64,000 nt of DNA from Phaeodactylum tricornutum CCAP 1055/1 (lineage: Eukaryota > Bacillariophyta > Bacillariophyceae > Surirellales > Neidiaceae): assembly GCF_000150955.2 (NCBI RefSeq), contig NC_011699.1, positions 186,001 through 250,000 on the forward strand, read 5' to 3'. Under the pieces are notes generated by a model. That model had not been told where the DNA came from. It saw only the letters and a program-made list of their open reading frames with translations, and made no database searches. The position numbers and the translations under genes were made by a program. This document shows, piece by piece, positions 40,201 through 50,178 of this stretch (positions are counted from its first letter, which is position 1; every line of letters starts with the position of its first letter).

Positions 40201-42985
40201 TCTCCTTCAGTTTCATTTTTGGGAACCGGTCTATTATAGAATTGAAGATGCGACATTCCCCTCTGGTGGTACCGAGCAACAAGGACATTTTGTCGGCATC
40301 GCAGACTCCGTCGGTGACGCTCTCACTTATAAGATCCTCAACGACCGCACCAACCGCATTCTATATCGATCTAGTGTTCGTTCTGCGGCCATTTCCGGGC
40401 AAACCAACCTACGCCTTGCGTCACAGGATGGGGAGAATGGTCCTAAGCCCATCAACTTTATCAAGTCGCGTAGAACCGAAAACCAAAATTCCTATGCCAT
40501 TAAGGAGTTGCCTGGTTTTACACCTGATGATCTTATCGGTCGCACGTTTCTCACCGACACTCGTGATGATGGAGAGCGTTTTCGGGCACGAATCACCCGT
40601 AAAATACTTGACCCAGACAAGCCTTCGGATGTGACTTTTCTTGTCGAAATTAATGATGGTGAACACGATGAGATTCTGACATACAACGAGATTCTAGATA
40701 AAATTGAGACAGATCTAGAAAAGGAACTTCACGATACGGACCGACAGTGGAGTTTCAAGGACATCGTCGCGCACGAAGGCCCACTTCTACCACGCGACAA
40801 GAACTACAAGGGATCTAGATTCAATGTTCTAGTCAACTGGGAGACTGGGGAGTCTACCTACGAACCACTCGACGTTATTGGTGCTGATGATCCAGTTACT
40901 TGTGCTATCTATGCTAAGAGCCAAGGACTACTAGATACACCTGGGTGGAAGCAATTCAAGCGCTTTGCAGCTAGGGACAAGCAGGTCCAGCGACTTGTAA
41001 GCCAAGCACTTCAGCACTCTAGCCAGACTACTTCAGCCCACAAGTTTGGATACCAACTCCCACGCAATCATAAGGATGCCATTGCTATCGACATGTCTAA
41101 CGGTAATAGTAAATGGCAAGACGCAGAAAGCACTGAGAGAGCCCAGCTTCACGAATATGATACTTTCGTTGACTACGGTAAGGCCAACATTGTCGGCAAC
41201 CACGTTACGAATGCACCTAAAGGGTACAAGAAGATCCGTGTTCACACTGTGTACGACGTTAAACACGATGGTAGACACAAGGCCAGGATGGTTGCTGGGG
41301 GACACCTAACTCCCATTCCAATCGAAAGTGTGTACTCTGGTGTGGTCTCGTTGCGCAGTCTACGCATTGTGGTTTTTCTTGCCGAGCTCAACGGACTCAA
41401 GCTATGGGGAGCTGATATAGGTAATGCATACCTAGAGGCCAATACCAAAGAAAAGGTATTTATTGTTGCTGGTCCAGAATTTGCAGAACTTGAAGGACAC
41501 GTGTTGGTTATCAACAAGGCCCTATATGGACTACGAAGTAGTGGGCTACGTTGGCACGAACGTTTTGCAGATACTCTTCGCGGTCTAGGCTTCACTGCCA
41601 GTAAGGCAGATTCTGACGTCTGGATGAGGGAAAAGTCCAACGTCTATGAGTATATTGCGGTCTACGTTGACGATATTGCTGTGGCAGCCCATGATCCTGG
41701 GGCAATCATACACTTGCTTAAGGAGAAATACAAGTACAAGCTAAAGGGTGTCGGCCCTTTGGAATATCATCTTGGTTGTACGTTTGAAAGAGACAAGGAT
41801 GGTACCCTTTCCTATCATCCAAAGAAATATATATCACGAATGATGGAACAGTATGAGAGAATGTTCCAAGAACAGCCTAAGCAGTACGTGTCACCCTTGG
41901 AGAAAGGTGATCACCCTGAGCTAGATTCAACGCCGGAACTTGGTGACGCTGGTATCAAGCAGTATCAATCCCTCATCGGTAGTTTACAATGGTTGATTAC
42001 ACTTGGGCGTTTTGACATAGCCACAGCGGTTATGAGTATGTCTAGATTCAGGGTAGCACCTCGGCAAGGACACCTTGATCGGCTCAAGCGAATGTACGGG
42101 TACGTAAAGAAGATGAAGAGTGGTGCAATCAGGGTTCGAACTGACGAGCCAGACTACTCAGGGCTCCCAGATAATCCCCGCGATTGGGCTACTTCTGTGT
42201 ATGGAAACGTTAAGGAACTGCTTCCTCATGACGCCCCAACGGCTCTGGGAAAACATGTCAGGCTAACCAGCTATGTCGACGCGAACCTATATCACGACAT
42301 GGCAACAGGACGTTCCGTCACAGGCGTGTTGCACCTTATCAATCAGACACCTTTTGAGTGGTACTCCAAACGGCAAGCTACAGTTGAAACTGCTACATAT
42401 GGATCTGAATTTGTCGCTGCACGGATCGCGGTCGAACAGATCTTGGACATTCGTACCACCCTACGTTTCCTTGGTGTTCCTATTATAGGCAAGTCAATTC
42501 TTTTCGGAGACAACCAATCGGTCATCATCAGCTCCACCGAACCACAATCACCGATCAACAAGCGACACAATGCCCTATCTTACCACAGGGTGCGCGAAGC
42601 TATTGCTGCTGGGATCGTAGACTTCCAGAAGGTCGTGAGTGCCGAGAATGTTGCAGATATACTCAGCAAACATTGGGGTTTTCAGCAGGCATGGCCGGTC
42701 CTCAAGCCCATGTTGTTTTGGCAAGGTGACCCATCAAAATGTGAGGTAAAGGCTTCCAACTCATCCAAGCAGGCCGATGGGGAGTGTCACGATATACACC
42801 AAGGTGACATGTCTCTAGGACAATCGTCATCTAAGGGTGATGTCGGAAGTGTGAATGAGGATGGAGACAATGGTGGAATCGTGGTATTCATGTCGGCCCT
42901 ATTATACGACCCGTTGTATTCACGTCATCATCGAGGTCGTCCTGTATTGGAAGTCGCGGGAGCTGGATACAAGAATGGAGATTAG
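37295..42985 (+). CDS. Gag-Pol polyprotein of copia element, copy 1
   Basis: A single long frame of about 1,896 residues from the first ATG; it looks whole. In order it has a gag-like region (about 1-550), a protease-like motif (LVDRGANGG), and an integrase with an HHCC-type start followed by a core containing the segment from WSDTPAVDNGAKF. Then come a reverse transcriptase (ALYGLRSSGLRWHERF, YVDDIAVAA) and an RNase H domain (SYVDANLYHD, GDNQSV). The last 67 residues are encoded inside LTR 2. This domain order defines Ty1/copia. Confidence 0.92.
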   Translation: MVPATRQMTSVAVYAHFLDNVLLLPQGHPIRLAFDQQGYESADDLLCIFENELDSLEYTPPAIPDGPENPSRIPLIMAHRQIIRHFLRWQASLKDQKGAPLKNSELVALNNEDFVLYRRSALGQVSTATAPATVPPTVQSPTGKTRSAVEDFKRGIKRDKTHYPVLKDDRYWDNFYRSFVVTAVTHNVDKVLDPNYIPTDPLEKSLFEEQNKFVYSALEHTLQTDMGKNVVCEHSFDFNAQEVFRKIVKHYTESASAKISSSTTLGYLTTAKYGSSWTGTAEGFILHWKNHLRIYNDTVPTGEQLPQQLCLGLLENAVHDVPELRQVKITATLDLAKGGSPISYDSYLSLLLASASLYDNGNNLSNSRSGKNKRNIYTTELAYHPTDFESEPDVDYDIDVSPTAIYEANAHVRNNSTRNRPLATNRERPYIPREMWNLLSDDSKAILQGLAAPGKQAPLNGSPPHQTLQANTHETIGTEHTATDTFHDCAPETELLAHLTERVSRMSSGDIRKVLAASRDVSEKPKSLQSNVLQYQVSRHTTNETSASLVDRGANGGLAGGDVIVLLKTGRSANITGINDHTLPNLDIVTAAGCVESQNGPIILIMNQYAHLGKGKTIHSSAQLEHYRNHVEDRSRTVGGNQRIVTLDDYIIPLHIRQGLPYMDMRRPTDAELASLPHVVLTSDVDWDPSVLDNEIDLATSWYDGIHDLPQPPYVEPRFDHTGQYLHRHISLCDYRDDAIARIMQCQQHHVTRNVHDYEALRPCFGWVSADTVRKTIMATTQHAREVYHAPLRKHFKSRFPALNVHRRNEPVATDTIWSDTPAVDNGAKFAQLFVGRRSLVTDAYPMKTDKEFVNTLEDHIRFRGAMDKLISDRAQVEISKKVTDITRAYNIDQWQSEPNHQHQNFAERRIATIEANTNNILNLTGAPDNTWLLCVTYVCYVFNHLAHESLDHRTPLEVLTGSTPDISVLLQFHFWEPVYYRIEDATFPSGGTEQQGHFVGIADSVGDALTYKILNDRTNRILYRSSVRSAAISGQTNLRLASQDGENGPKPINFIKSRRTENQNSYAIKELPGFTPDDLIGRTFLTDTRDDGERFRARITRKILDPDKPSDVTFLVEINDGEHDEILTYNEILDKIETDLEKELHDTDRQWSFKDIVAHEGPLLPRDKNYKGSRFNVLVNWETGESTYEPLDVIGADDPVTCAIYAKSQGLLDTPGWKQFKRFAARDKQVQRLVSQALQHSSQTTSAHKFGYQLPRNHKDAIAIDMSNGNSKWQDAESTERAQLHEYDTFVDYGKANIVGNHVTNAPKGYKKIRVHTVYDVKHDGRHKARMVAGGHLTPIPIESVYSGVVSLRSLRIVVFLAELNGLKLWGADIGNAYLEANTKEKVFIVAGPEFAELEGHVLVINKALYGLRSSGLRWHERFADTLRGLGFTASKADSDVWMREKSNVYEYIAVYVDDIAVAAHDPGAIIHLLKEKYKYKLKGVGPLEYHLGCTFERDKDGTLSYHPKKYISRMMEQYERMFQEQPKQYVSPLEKGDHPELDSTPELGDAGIKQYQSLIGSLQWLITLGRFDIATAVMSMSRFRVAPRQGHLDRLKRMYGYVKKMKSGAIRVRTDEPDYSGLPDNPRDWATSVYGNVKELLPHDAPTALGKHVRLTSYVDANLYHDMATGRSVTGVLHLINQTPFEWYSKRQATVETATYGSEFVAARIAVEQILDIRTTLRFLGVPIIGKSILFGDNQSVIISSTEPQSPINKRHNALSYHRVREAIAAGIVDFQKVVSAENVADILSKHWGFQQAWPVLKPMLFWQGDPSKCEVKASNSSKQADGECHDIHQGDMSLGQSSSKGDVGSVNEDGDNGGIVVFMSALLYDPLYSRHHRGRPVLEVAGAGYKNGD

Positions 42986-43400
42986 GAGACAGTCCCACAA
43001 ATCATAAGGCAAGGTACAGACAGGATTGGGTACTCGCTGAGTGATTCTGTGTGGGATTTATATTTAGAAGAGATATTACTCTATGTGAGAGTAAGGTTAT
43101 CTGGCACATGGTAAGAGGTCTTTCACTTGGGTGAACAGACTGGTTCTCATGGACTAGATGTAGAATAATCTTTCTCTCATTGTTTTAGAAAGTCATTGAT
43201 CCAAATATTGCATTAGCATAGGTCCTCGTATCCGCTGTCTAACCCGTGGGGAGCGTCGTAAGCGAGTTGAGTTTTACAGTCCCTAGGCTCGCTTAGGTGT
43301 ATCGCAGGTCGTTCGTAATAACGCCCAACCTTCGTTTACCAGACTTTGTCGACACTGCGTTTCCTGTCTTTCGTACGTACATTGGTTGTACTACGTAACA
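42785..43400 (+). repeat. LTR 2, shared by both copies
   Basis: 616 bp, serving as the 3' LTR of copy 1 and the 5' LTR of copy 2. Practically identical to LTR 1. Confidence 0.95.
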
Positions 43401-44072
43401 GATTAACAGTCTTGACAGCACGTCAAACCACTGCTGCTCATCCGCACAGTCGTTACTGGTAAACATCCCTTAAGTCTACTTAAGGCCGTTCTCAAATTTC
43501 CACGAGCTCCGTGAATTTTGAGAACTAAATCGCTTACATCCATTCGTGTTGTATAAGTGCCAGAGGTATCACTTAAGGTGATATTTATCGGCTTGTGTGA
43601 CACATTGTTTGAAAGCCGCTTCCCTACTCCCTCACGCTAACTGGTACCGAGGACCCACTAGTACTGCTTCAGGGTCTTGTCGGTAAGTTACTCGTGGCCT
43701 CCCTACTTCCTCGGAGTCGCCGGTGCCGAACCCCCCTTGGAGTCTTCAGGGCTTGTCGGCAGGGCCGCTTCGTGACTATGGGTTGCTCTAGTCAGGTGAG
43801 GTAGAAATACCAATAGGCCTGAAGACCTCAGCCCTGATTCCGGTTGGGACGGACTTACTGCCCGGCTTAAAGCAGTGCGGGGGGGCTAATCAAACCCTCG
43901 TCAGTCCCCGAGGACACTACCTACGGAGGTAGAAGTGAGTGTACCAGTGCTAGCTTCGTTCACTGGTGTAGGGTCATACTAACGAAGTCCGCTATAGTAT
44001 ACAGCGAAGGACCCGAACACATAAGTAGTAATTTTCAAGAACCTCTATACCGTTTTGGCTTCTCAGGCCACT
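43401..44072 (+). other. Leader region of retroelement copy 2
   Basis: Same leader as 36623-37294, with no visible difference of note. Confidence 0.7.
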
Positions 44073-47000
44073 ATGGTTCCTGCCACCCGGCAAATGACAA
44101 GTGTAGCCGTCTATGCCCATTTTCTGGACAATGTACTCCTTCTTCCCCAAGGACATCCTATTCGTCTTGCCTTTGATCAACAAGGATATGAATCGGCTGA
44201 CAATCTCTTGTGCATCTTTGAGAACGAACTCGACTCTCTTGAGTACACTCCTCCTGCCATTCCTGATGGTCCCGAAAATCCGTCACGCATCCCTCTAATC
44301 ATGGCACATCGACAGATCATACGTCACTTCCTACGTTGGCAAGCATCCTTAAAAGACCAAAAGGGGGCTCCTTTGAAGAACTCCGAGCTCGTTGCACTCA
44401 ACAACGAGGACTTTGTCCTGTACCGTCGGTCAGCACTTGGCCAGGTTTCGACGGCCACTGCACCTGCCACTGTTCCCCCGACTGTTCAGAGTCCCACAGG
44501 AAAGACACGTTCGGCTGTCGAGGATTTCAAGCGTGGGATAAAACGTGATAAAACTCACTATCCTGTGCTCAAAGATGACCGATACTGGGACAACTTCTAT
44601 CGTTCGTTTGTTGTTACTGCCGTAACACATAACGTTGACAAGGTTCTAGACCCAAACTACATTCCTACCGATCCTTTGGAAAAGTCCCTCTTTGAAGAAC
44701 AGAACAAGTTTGTATATTCTGCTCTAGAGCATACTCTTCAGACGGACATGGGAAAGAACATTGTCCGTGAGCACAGTTTTGATTTCAATGCCCAAGAAGT
44801 TTTCCGTAAAATTGTGAAACATTATACGGAGTCAGCCAGCGCAAAGATCAGTTCGTCTACTACTCTGGGGTATCTCACAACTGCAAAATACGGATCGTCA
44901 TGGACAGGTACAGCAGAAGGATTTATTCTCCACTGGAAGAATCACTTGCGTATTTACAATGACACTGTACCTACTGGTGAGCAACTTCCTCAGCAATTGT
45001 GCCTTAGTCTTTTGGAGAATGCTGTTCATGATGTACCTGAACTCCGACAGGTTAAAATCACAGCAACACTCGACTTAGCCAAAGGTGGTAGTCCCATTAG
45101 CTACAATAGTTACCTCAGTCTCCTCCTTGCATCGGCATCGCTCTACGACAACGGTAATAATCTATCTAATTCTCGCAGTGGCAAGAACAAGCGCAATATC
45201 TATACTACTGAACTAGCCTATCATCCGACGGATTTTGAAAGCGAACCAGATGTAGACTATGATATAGATGTGTCACCGACTGCCATATACGAAGCCAATG
45301 CCCACGTCCGTAACAACAGTACCCGTAACCGTCCCCTGGCAACTAATCGCGAACGACCTTACATTCCTCGTGAAATGTGGAATTTGCTCTCTGATGATTC
45401 CAAGGCCATCCTCCAAGGTTTGGCTGCACCCGGCAAGCAGGCACCATTAAATGGTAGCCCGCCTCATCAAACGCTGCAGGCCAATACACACGAGACCATT
45501 GGCACGGAACATACCGCAACGGACACCTTCCATGATTGCGCACCTGAAACTGAATTACTCGCACATCTTACTGAGCGTGTCAGTCGCATGAGCAGCGGTG
45601 ATATTCGTAAGGTACTCGCCGCATCACGTGACGTATCAGAAAAGCCCAAATCACTGCAATCTAACGTACTGCAATACCAAGTCTCTCGTCATACTACCAA
45701 CGAGACTTCTGCATCCCTTGTTGACCGTGGCGCTAACGGAGGGCTTGCGGGTGGTGATGTCATTGTCCTGCTCAAAACAGGACGTTCGGCAAACATCACA
45801 GGTATCAACGATCATACCTTGCCAAACTTGGACATCGTCACTGCCGCTGGATGTGTTGAATCCCAAAATGGGCCCATCATTCTCATTATGAACCAGTATG
45901 CTCATCTGGGGAAGGGTAAAACCATTCATTCAAGTGCGCAGTTGGAACACTATCGTAATCATGTCGAAGACCGTTCACGCACGGTAGGGGGTAATCAGCG
46001 CATTGTCACTTTAGATGACTATATCATTCCCCTCCATATTCGACAGGGACTTCCATACATGGACATGCGACGCCCCACTGATGCTGAACTAGCGTCCCTC
46101 CCGCATGTTGTCCTAACCTCAGACGTCGATTGGGACCCCTCTGTACTCGACAATGAAATTGACCTTGCGACTTCATGGTACGATGGCATCCATGACTTGC
46201 CCCAGCCCCCATACGTTGAACCACGTTTTGATCATACAGGCCAATACCTTCACCGTCACATTTCTCTATGCGACTACCGTGATGACGCCATTGCACGTAT
46301 CATGCAGTGCCAACAGCATCACGTCACACGTAATGTGCACGATTATGAAGCCCTTCGTCCTTGCTTTGGCTGGGTCTCTGCCGACACCGTTCGGAAAACC
46401 ATCATGGCCACCACGCAGCATGCCCGTGAAGTCTATCACGCACCGTTACGTAAACATTTTAAGTCTCGTTTCCCAGCCTTAAATGTACACCGTCGTAACG
46501 AACCGGTCGCTACTGATACCATATGGTCCGACACTCCCGCCGTAGACAATGGTGCAAAATTTGCACAACTCTTCGTTGGCAGACGGTCTCTTGTCACTGA
46601 TGCCTACCCCATGAAAACTGATAAAGAGTTTGTCAACACCCTTGAAGATCACATCCGTTTCCGTGGTGCAATGGACAAACTAATCAGTGATCGCGCTCAA
46701 GTTGAGATCAGTAAAAAGGTCACTGATATTACACGCGCATATAATATCGATCAGTGGCAGAGTGAGCCTAACCATCAGCACCAAAACTTCGCCGAACGTC
46801 GTATCGCCACCATCGAAGCCAATACGAACAACATTCTCAATCTTACTGGTGCTCCTGATAACACCTGGCTTCTTTGCGTGACATATGTTTGCTATGTCTT
46901 CAACCATTTGGCGCATGAATCTCTCGATCATCGCACCCCCCTCGAAGTGCTTACTGGTTCTACACCTGATATCAGTGTTCTCCTTCAGTTTCATTTTTGG

Positions 47001-49763
47001 GAACCGGTCTATTATAGAATTGAAGATGCGACATTCCCCTCTGGTGGTACCGAGCAACAAGGACATTTTGTCGGCATCGCAGACTCCGTCGGTGACGCTC
47101 TCACTTATAAGATCCTCAACGACCGCACCAACCGCATTCTATATCGATCTAGTGTTCGTTCTGCGGCCATTTCCGGGCAAACCAACCTACGCCTTGCGTC
47201 ACAGGATGGGGAGAATGGTCCTAAGCCCATCAACTTTATCAAGTCGCGTAGAACCGAAAACCAAAATTCCTATGCCATTAAGGAGTTGCCTGGTTTTACA
47301 CCTGATGATCTTATCGGTCGCACGTTTCTCACCGACACTCGTGATGATGGAGAGCGTTTTCGGGCACGAATCACCCGTAAAATACTTGACCCAGACAAGC
47401 CTTCGGATGTGACTTTTCTTGTCGAAATTAATGATGGTGAACACGATGAGATTCTGACATACAACGAGATTCTAGATAAAATTGAGACAGATCTAGAAAA
47501 GGAACTTCACGATACGGACCGACAGTGGAGTTTCAAGGACATCGTCGCGCACGAAGGCCCACTTCTACCACGCGACAAGAACTACAAGGGATCTAGATTC
47601 AATGTTCTAGTCAACTGGGAGACTGGGGAGTCTACCTACGAACCACTCGACGTTATTGGTGCTGATGATCCAGTTACTTGTGCTATCTATGCTAAGAGCC
47701 AAGGACTACTAGATACACCTGGGTGGAAGCAATTCAAGCGCTTTGCAGCTAGGGACAAGCAGGTCCAGCGACTTGTAAGCCAAGCACTTCAGCACTCTAG
47801 CCAGACTACTTCAGCCCACAAGTTTGGATACCAACTCCCACGCAATCATAAGGATGCCATTGCTATCGACATGTCTAACGGTAATAGTAAATGGCAAGAC
47901 GCAGAAAGCACTGAGAGAGCCCAGCTTCACGAATATGATACTTTCGTTGACTACGGTAAGGCCAACATCGTCGGCAACCACGTTACGAATGCACCTAAAG
48001 GGTACAAGAAGATCCGTGTTCACACTGTGTACGACGTTAAACACGATGGTAGACACAAGGCCAGGATGGTTGCTGGGGGACACCTAACTCCCATTCCAAT
48101 CGAAAGTGTGTACTCTGGTGTGGTCTCGTTGCGCAGTCTACGCATTGTGGTTTTTCTTGCCGAGCTCAACGGACTCAAGCTATGGGGAGCTGATATAGGT
48201 AATGCATACCTAGAGGCCAATACCAAAGAAAAGGTATTTATTGTTGCTGGTCCAGAATTTGCAGAACTTGAAGGACACGTGTTGGTTATCAACAAGGCCC
48301 TATATGGACTACGAAGTAGTGGGCTACGTTGGCACGAACGTTTTGCAGATACTCTTCGCGGTCTAGGCTTCACTGCCAGTAAGGCAGATTCTGACGTCTG
48401 GATGAGGGAAAAGTCCAACGTCTATGAGTATATTGCGGTCTACGTTGACGATATTGCTGTGGCAGCCCATGATCCTGGGGCAATCATACACTTGCTTAAG
48501 GAGAAATACAAGTACAAGCTAAAGGGTGTCGGCCCTTTGGAATATCATCTTGGTTGTACGTTTGAAAGAGACAAGGATGGTACCCTTTCCTATCATCCAA
48601 AGAAATATATATCACGAATGATGGAACAGTATGAGAGAATGTTCCAAGAACAGCCTAAGCAGTACGTGTCACCCTTGGAGAAAGGTGATCACCCTGAGCT
48701 AGATTCAATGCCGGAACTTGGTGACGCTGGTATCAAGCAGTATCAATCCCTCATCGGTAGTTTACAATGGTTGATTACACTTGGGCGTTTTGACATAGCC
48801 ACAGCGGTTATGAGTATGTCTAGATTCAGGGTAGCACCTCGGCAAGGACACCTTGATCGGCTCAAGCGAATGTACGGGTACGTAAAGAAGATGAAGAGTG
48901 GTGCAATCAGGGTTCGAACTGACGAGCCAGACTACTCAGGGCTCCCAGATAATCCCCGCGATTGGGCTACTTCTGTGTATGGAAACGTTAAGGAACTGCT
49001 TCCTCATGACGCCCCAACGGCTCTGGGAAAACATGTCAGGCTAACCAGCTATGTCGACGCGAACCTATATCACGACATGGCAACAGGACGTTCCGTCACA
49101 GGCGTGTTGCACCTTATCAATCAGACACCTTTTGAGTGGTACTCCAAACGGCAAGCTACAGTTGAAACTGCTACATATGGATCTGAATTTGTCGCTGCAC
49201 GGATCGCGGTCGAACAGATCTTGGACATTCGTACCACCCTACGTTTCCTTGGTGTTCCTATTATAGGCAAGTCAATTCTTTTCGGAGACAACCAATCGGT
49301 CATCATCAGCTCCACCGAACCACAATCACCGATCAACAAGCGACACAATGCCCTATCTTACCACAGGGTGCGCGAAGCTATTGCTGCTGGGATCGTAGAC
49401 TTCCAGAAGGTCGTGAGTGCCGAGAATGTTGCAGATATACTCAGCAAACATTGGGGTTTTCAGCAGGCATGGCCGGTCCTCAAGCCCATGTTGTTTTGGC
49501 AAGGTGACCCATCAAAATGTGAGGTAAAGGCTTCCAACTCATCCAAGCAGGCCGATGGGGAGTGTCACGATATACACCAAGGTGACATGTCTCTAGGACA
49601 ATCGTCATCTAAGGGTGATGTCGGAAGTGTGAATGAGGATGGAGACAATGGTGGAATCGTGGTATTCATGTCGGCCCTATTATACGACCCGTTGTATTCA
49701 CGTCATCATCGAGGTTGTCCTGTATTGGAAGTCGCGGGAGCTGGATACAAGAATGGAGATTAG
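44073..49763 (+). CDS. Gag-Pol polyprotein of copia element, copy 2
   Basis: The same polyprotein as copy 1, also apparently whole, differing by only a handful of residues along its length. The same domain order and the same extension into the following LTR are seen. Confidence 0.92.
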   Translation: MVPATRQMTSVAVYAHFLDNVLLLPQGHPIRLAFDQQGYESADNLLCIFENELDSLEYTPPAIPDGPENPSRIPLIMAHRQIIRHFLRWQASLKDQKGAPLKNSELVALNNEDFVLYRRSALGQVSTATAPATVPPTVQSPTGKTRSAVEDFKRGIKRDKTHYPVLKDDRYWDNFYRSFVVTAVTHNVDKVLDPNYIPTDPLEKSLFEEQNKFVYSALEHTLQTDMGKNIVREHSFDFNAQEVFRKIVKHYTESASAKISSSTTLGYLTTAKYGSSWTGTAEGFILHWKNHLRIYNDTVPTGEQLPQQLCLSLLENAVHDVPELRQVKITATLDLAKGGSPISYNSYLSLLLASASLYDNGNNLSNSRSGKNKRNIYTTELAYHPTDFESEPDVDYDIDVSPTAIYEANAHVRNNSTRNRPLATNRERPYIPREMWNLLSDDSKAILQGLAAPGKQAPLNGSPPHQTLQANTHETIGTEHTATDTFHDCAPETELLAHLTERVSRMSSGDIRKVLAASRDVSEKPKSLQSNVLQYQVSRHTTNETSASLVDRGANGGLAGGDVIVLLKTGRSANITGINDHTLPNLDIVTAAGCVESQNGPIILIMNQYAHLGKGKTIHSSAQLEHYRNHVEDRSRTVGGNQRIVTLDDYIIPLHIRQGLPYMDMRRPTDAELASLPHVVLTSDVDWDPSVLDNEIDLATSWYDGIHDLPQPPYVEPRFDHTGQYLHRHISLCDYRDDAIARIMQCQQHHVTRNVHDYEALRPCFGWVSADTVRKTIMATTQHAREVYHAPLRKHFKSRFPALNVHRRNEPVATDTIWSDTPAVDNGAKFAQLFVGRRSLVTDAYPMKTDKEFVNTLEDHIRFRGAMDKLISDRAQVEISKKVTDITRAYNIDQWQSEPNHQHQNFAERRIATIEANTNNILNLTGAPDNTWLLCVTYVCYVFNHLAHESLDHRTPLEVLTGSTPDISVLLQFHFWEPVYYRIEDATFPSGGTEQQGHFVGIADSVGDALTYKILNDRTNRILYRSSVRSAAISGQTNLRLASQDGENGPKPINFIKSRRTENQNSYAIKELPGFTPDDLIGRTFLTDTRDDGERFRARITRKILDPDKPSDVTFLVEINDGEHDEILTYNEILDKIETDLEKELHDTDRQWSFKDIVAHEGPLLPRDKNYKGSRFNVLVNWETGESTYEPLDVIGADDPVTCAIYAKSQGLLDTPGWKQFKRFAARDKQVQRLVSQALQHSSQTTSAHKFGYQLPRNHKDAIAIDMSNGNSKWQDAESTERAQLHEYDTFVDYGKANIVGNHVTNAPKGYKKIRVHTVYDVKHDGRHKARMVAGGHLTPIPIESVYSGVVSLRSLRIVVFLAELNGLKLWGADIGNAYLEANTKEKVFIVAGPEFAELEGHVLVINKALYGLRSSGLRWHERFADTLRGLGFTASKADSDVWMREKSNVYEYIAVYVDDIAVAAHDPGAIIHLLKEKYKYKLKGVGPLEYHLGCTFERDKDGTLSYHPKKYISRMMEQYERMFQEQPKQYVSPLEKGDHPELDSMPELGDAGIKQYQSLIGSLQWLITLGRFDIATAVMSMSRFRVAPRQGHLDRLKRMYGYVKKMKSGAIRVRTDEPDYSGLPDNPRDWATSVYGNVKELLPHDAPTALGKHVRLTSYVDANLYHDMATGRSVTGVLHLINQTPFEWYSKRQATVETATYGSEFVAARIAVEQILDIRTTLRFLGVPIIGKSILFGDNQSVIISSTEPQSPINKRHNALSYHRVREAIAAGIVDFQKVVSAENVADILSKHWGFQQAWPVLKPMLFWQGDPSKCEVKASNSSKQADGECHDIHQGDMSLGQSSSKGDVGSVNEDGDNGGIVVFMSALLYDPLYSRHHRGCPVLEVAGAGYKNGD

Positions 49764-50178
49764 GAGACAGTCCCACGAATCATAAGGCAAGGTACAGACA
49801 GGATTGGGTACTCGCTGAGTGATTCTGTGTGGGATTTATATTTAGAAGAGATATTACTCTATGTGAGAGTAAGGTTATCTGGCACATGGTAAGAGGTCTT
49901 TCACTTGGGTGAACAGACTGGTTCTCATGGACTAGATGTAGAATAATCTTTCTCTCATTGTTTTAGAAAGTCATTGATCCAAATATTGCATTAGCATAGG
50001 TCCTCGTATCCGCTGTCTAACCCGTGGGGAGCGTCGTAAGCGAGTTGAGTTTTACAGTCCCTAGGCTCGCTTAGGTGTATCGCAGGTCGTTCGTAATAAC
50101 GCCCAACCTTCGTTTACCAGACTTTGTCGACACTGCGTTTCCTGTCTTTCGTACGTACATTGGTTGTACTACGTAACA
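49563..50178 (+). repeat. LTR 3 (616 bp)
   Basis: Right-hand LTR, differing from LTR 1 and LTR 2 at about two positions. It is followed directly by the interior of a different copia element. Confidence 0.95.

Larger units (their letters stand above)
36007..50178 (+). mobile_element. Dimeric Ty1/copia (CoDi-type) LTR retrotransposon
   Basis: Structure: LTR, internal region, LTR, internal region, LTR, with a period of exactly 6,778 bp and 616-bp LTRs beginning TG and ending CA. Both internal regions look whole and are nearly identical, as are the three LTRs, so the element is very young. The bases just outside the outer LTRs (CTGCA left, ACAAG right) do not match. The two ends therefore do not come from one insertion; recombination between two insertions of the family fits better. 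Copia order (protease, integrase, reverse transcriptase, RNase H) is clear. An assembly effect cannot be excluded from sequence alone. Confidence 0.93.

Noticed and set aside
42129-42147. GGTTCGAACT-like tRNA T-loop
   Set aside because: Within the retroelement polyprotein, with no acceptor stem or anticodon arm around it.
38490-42570. Many 60-175 codon frames on both strands inside the retroelement copies
   Set aside because: Shadows of the long polyprotein frame.
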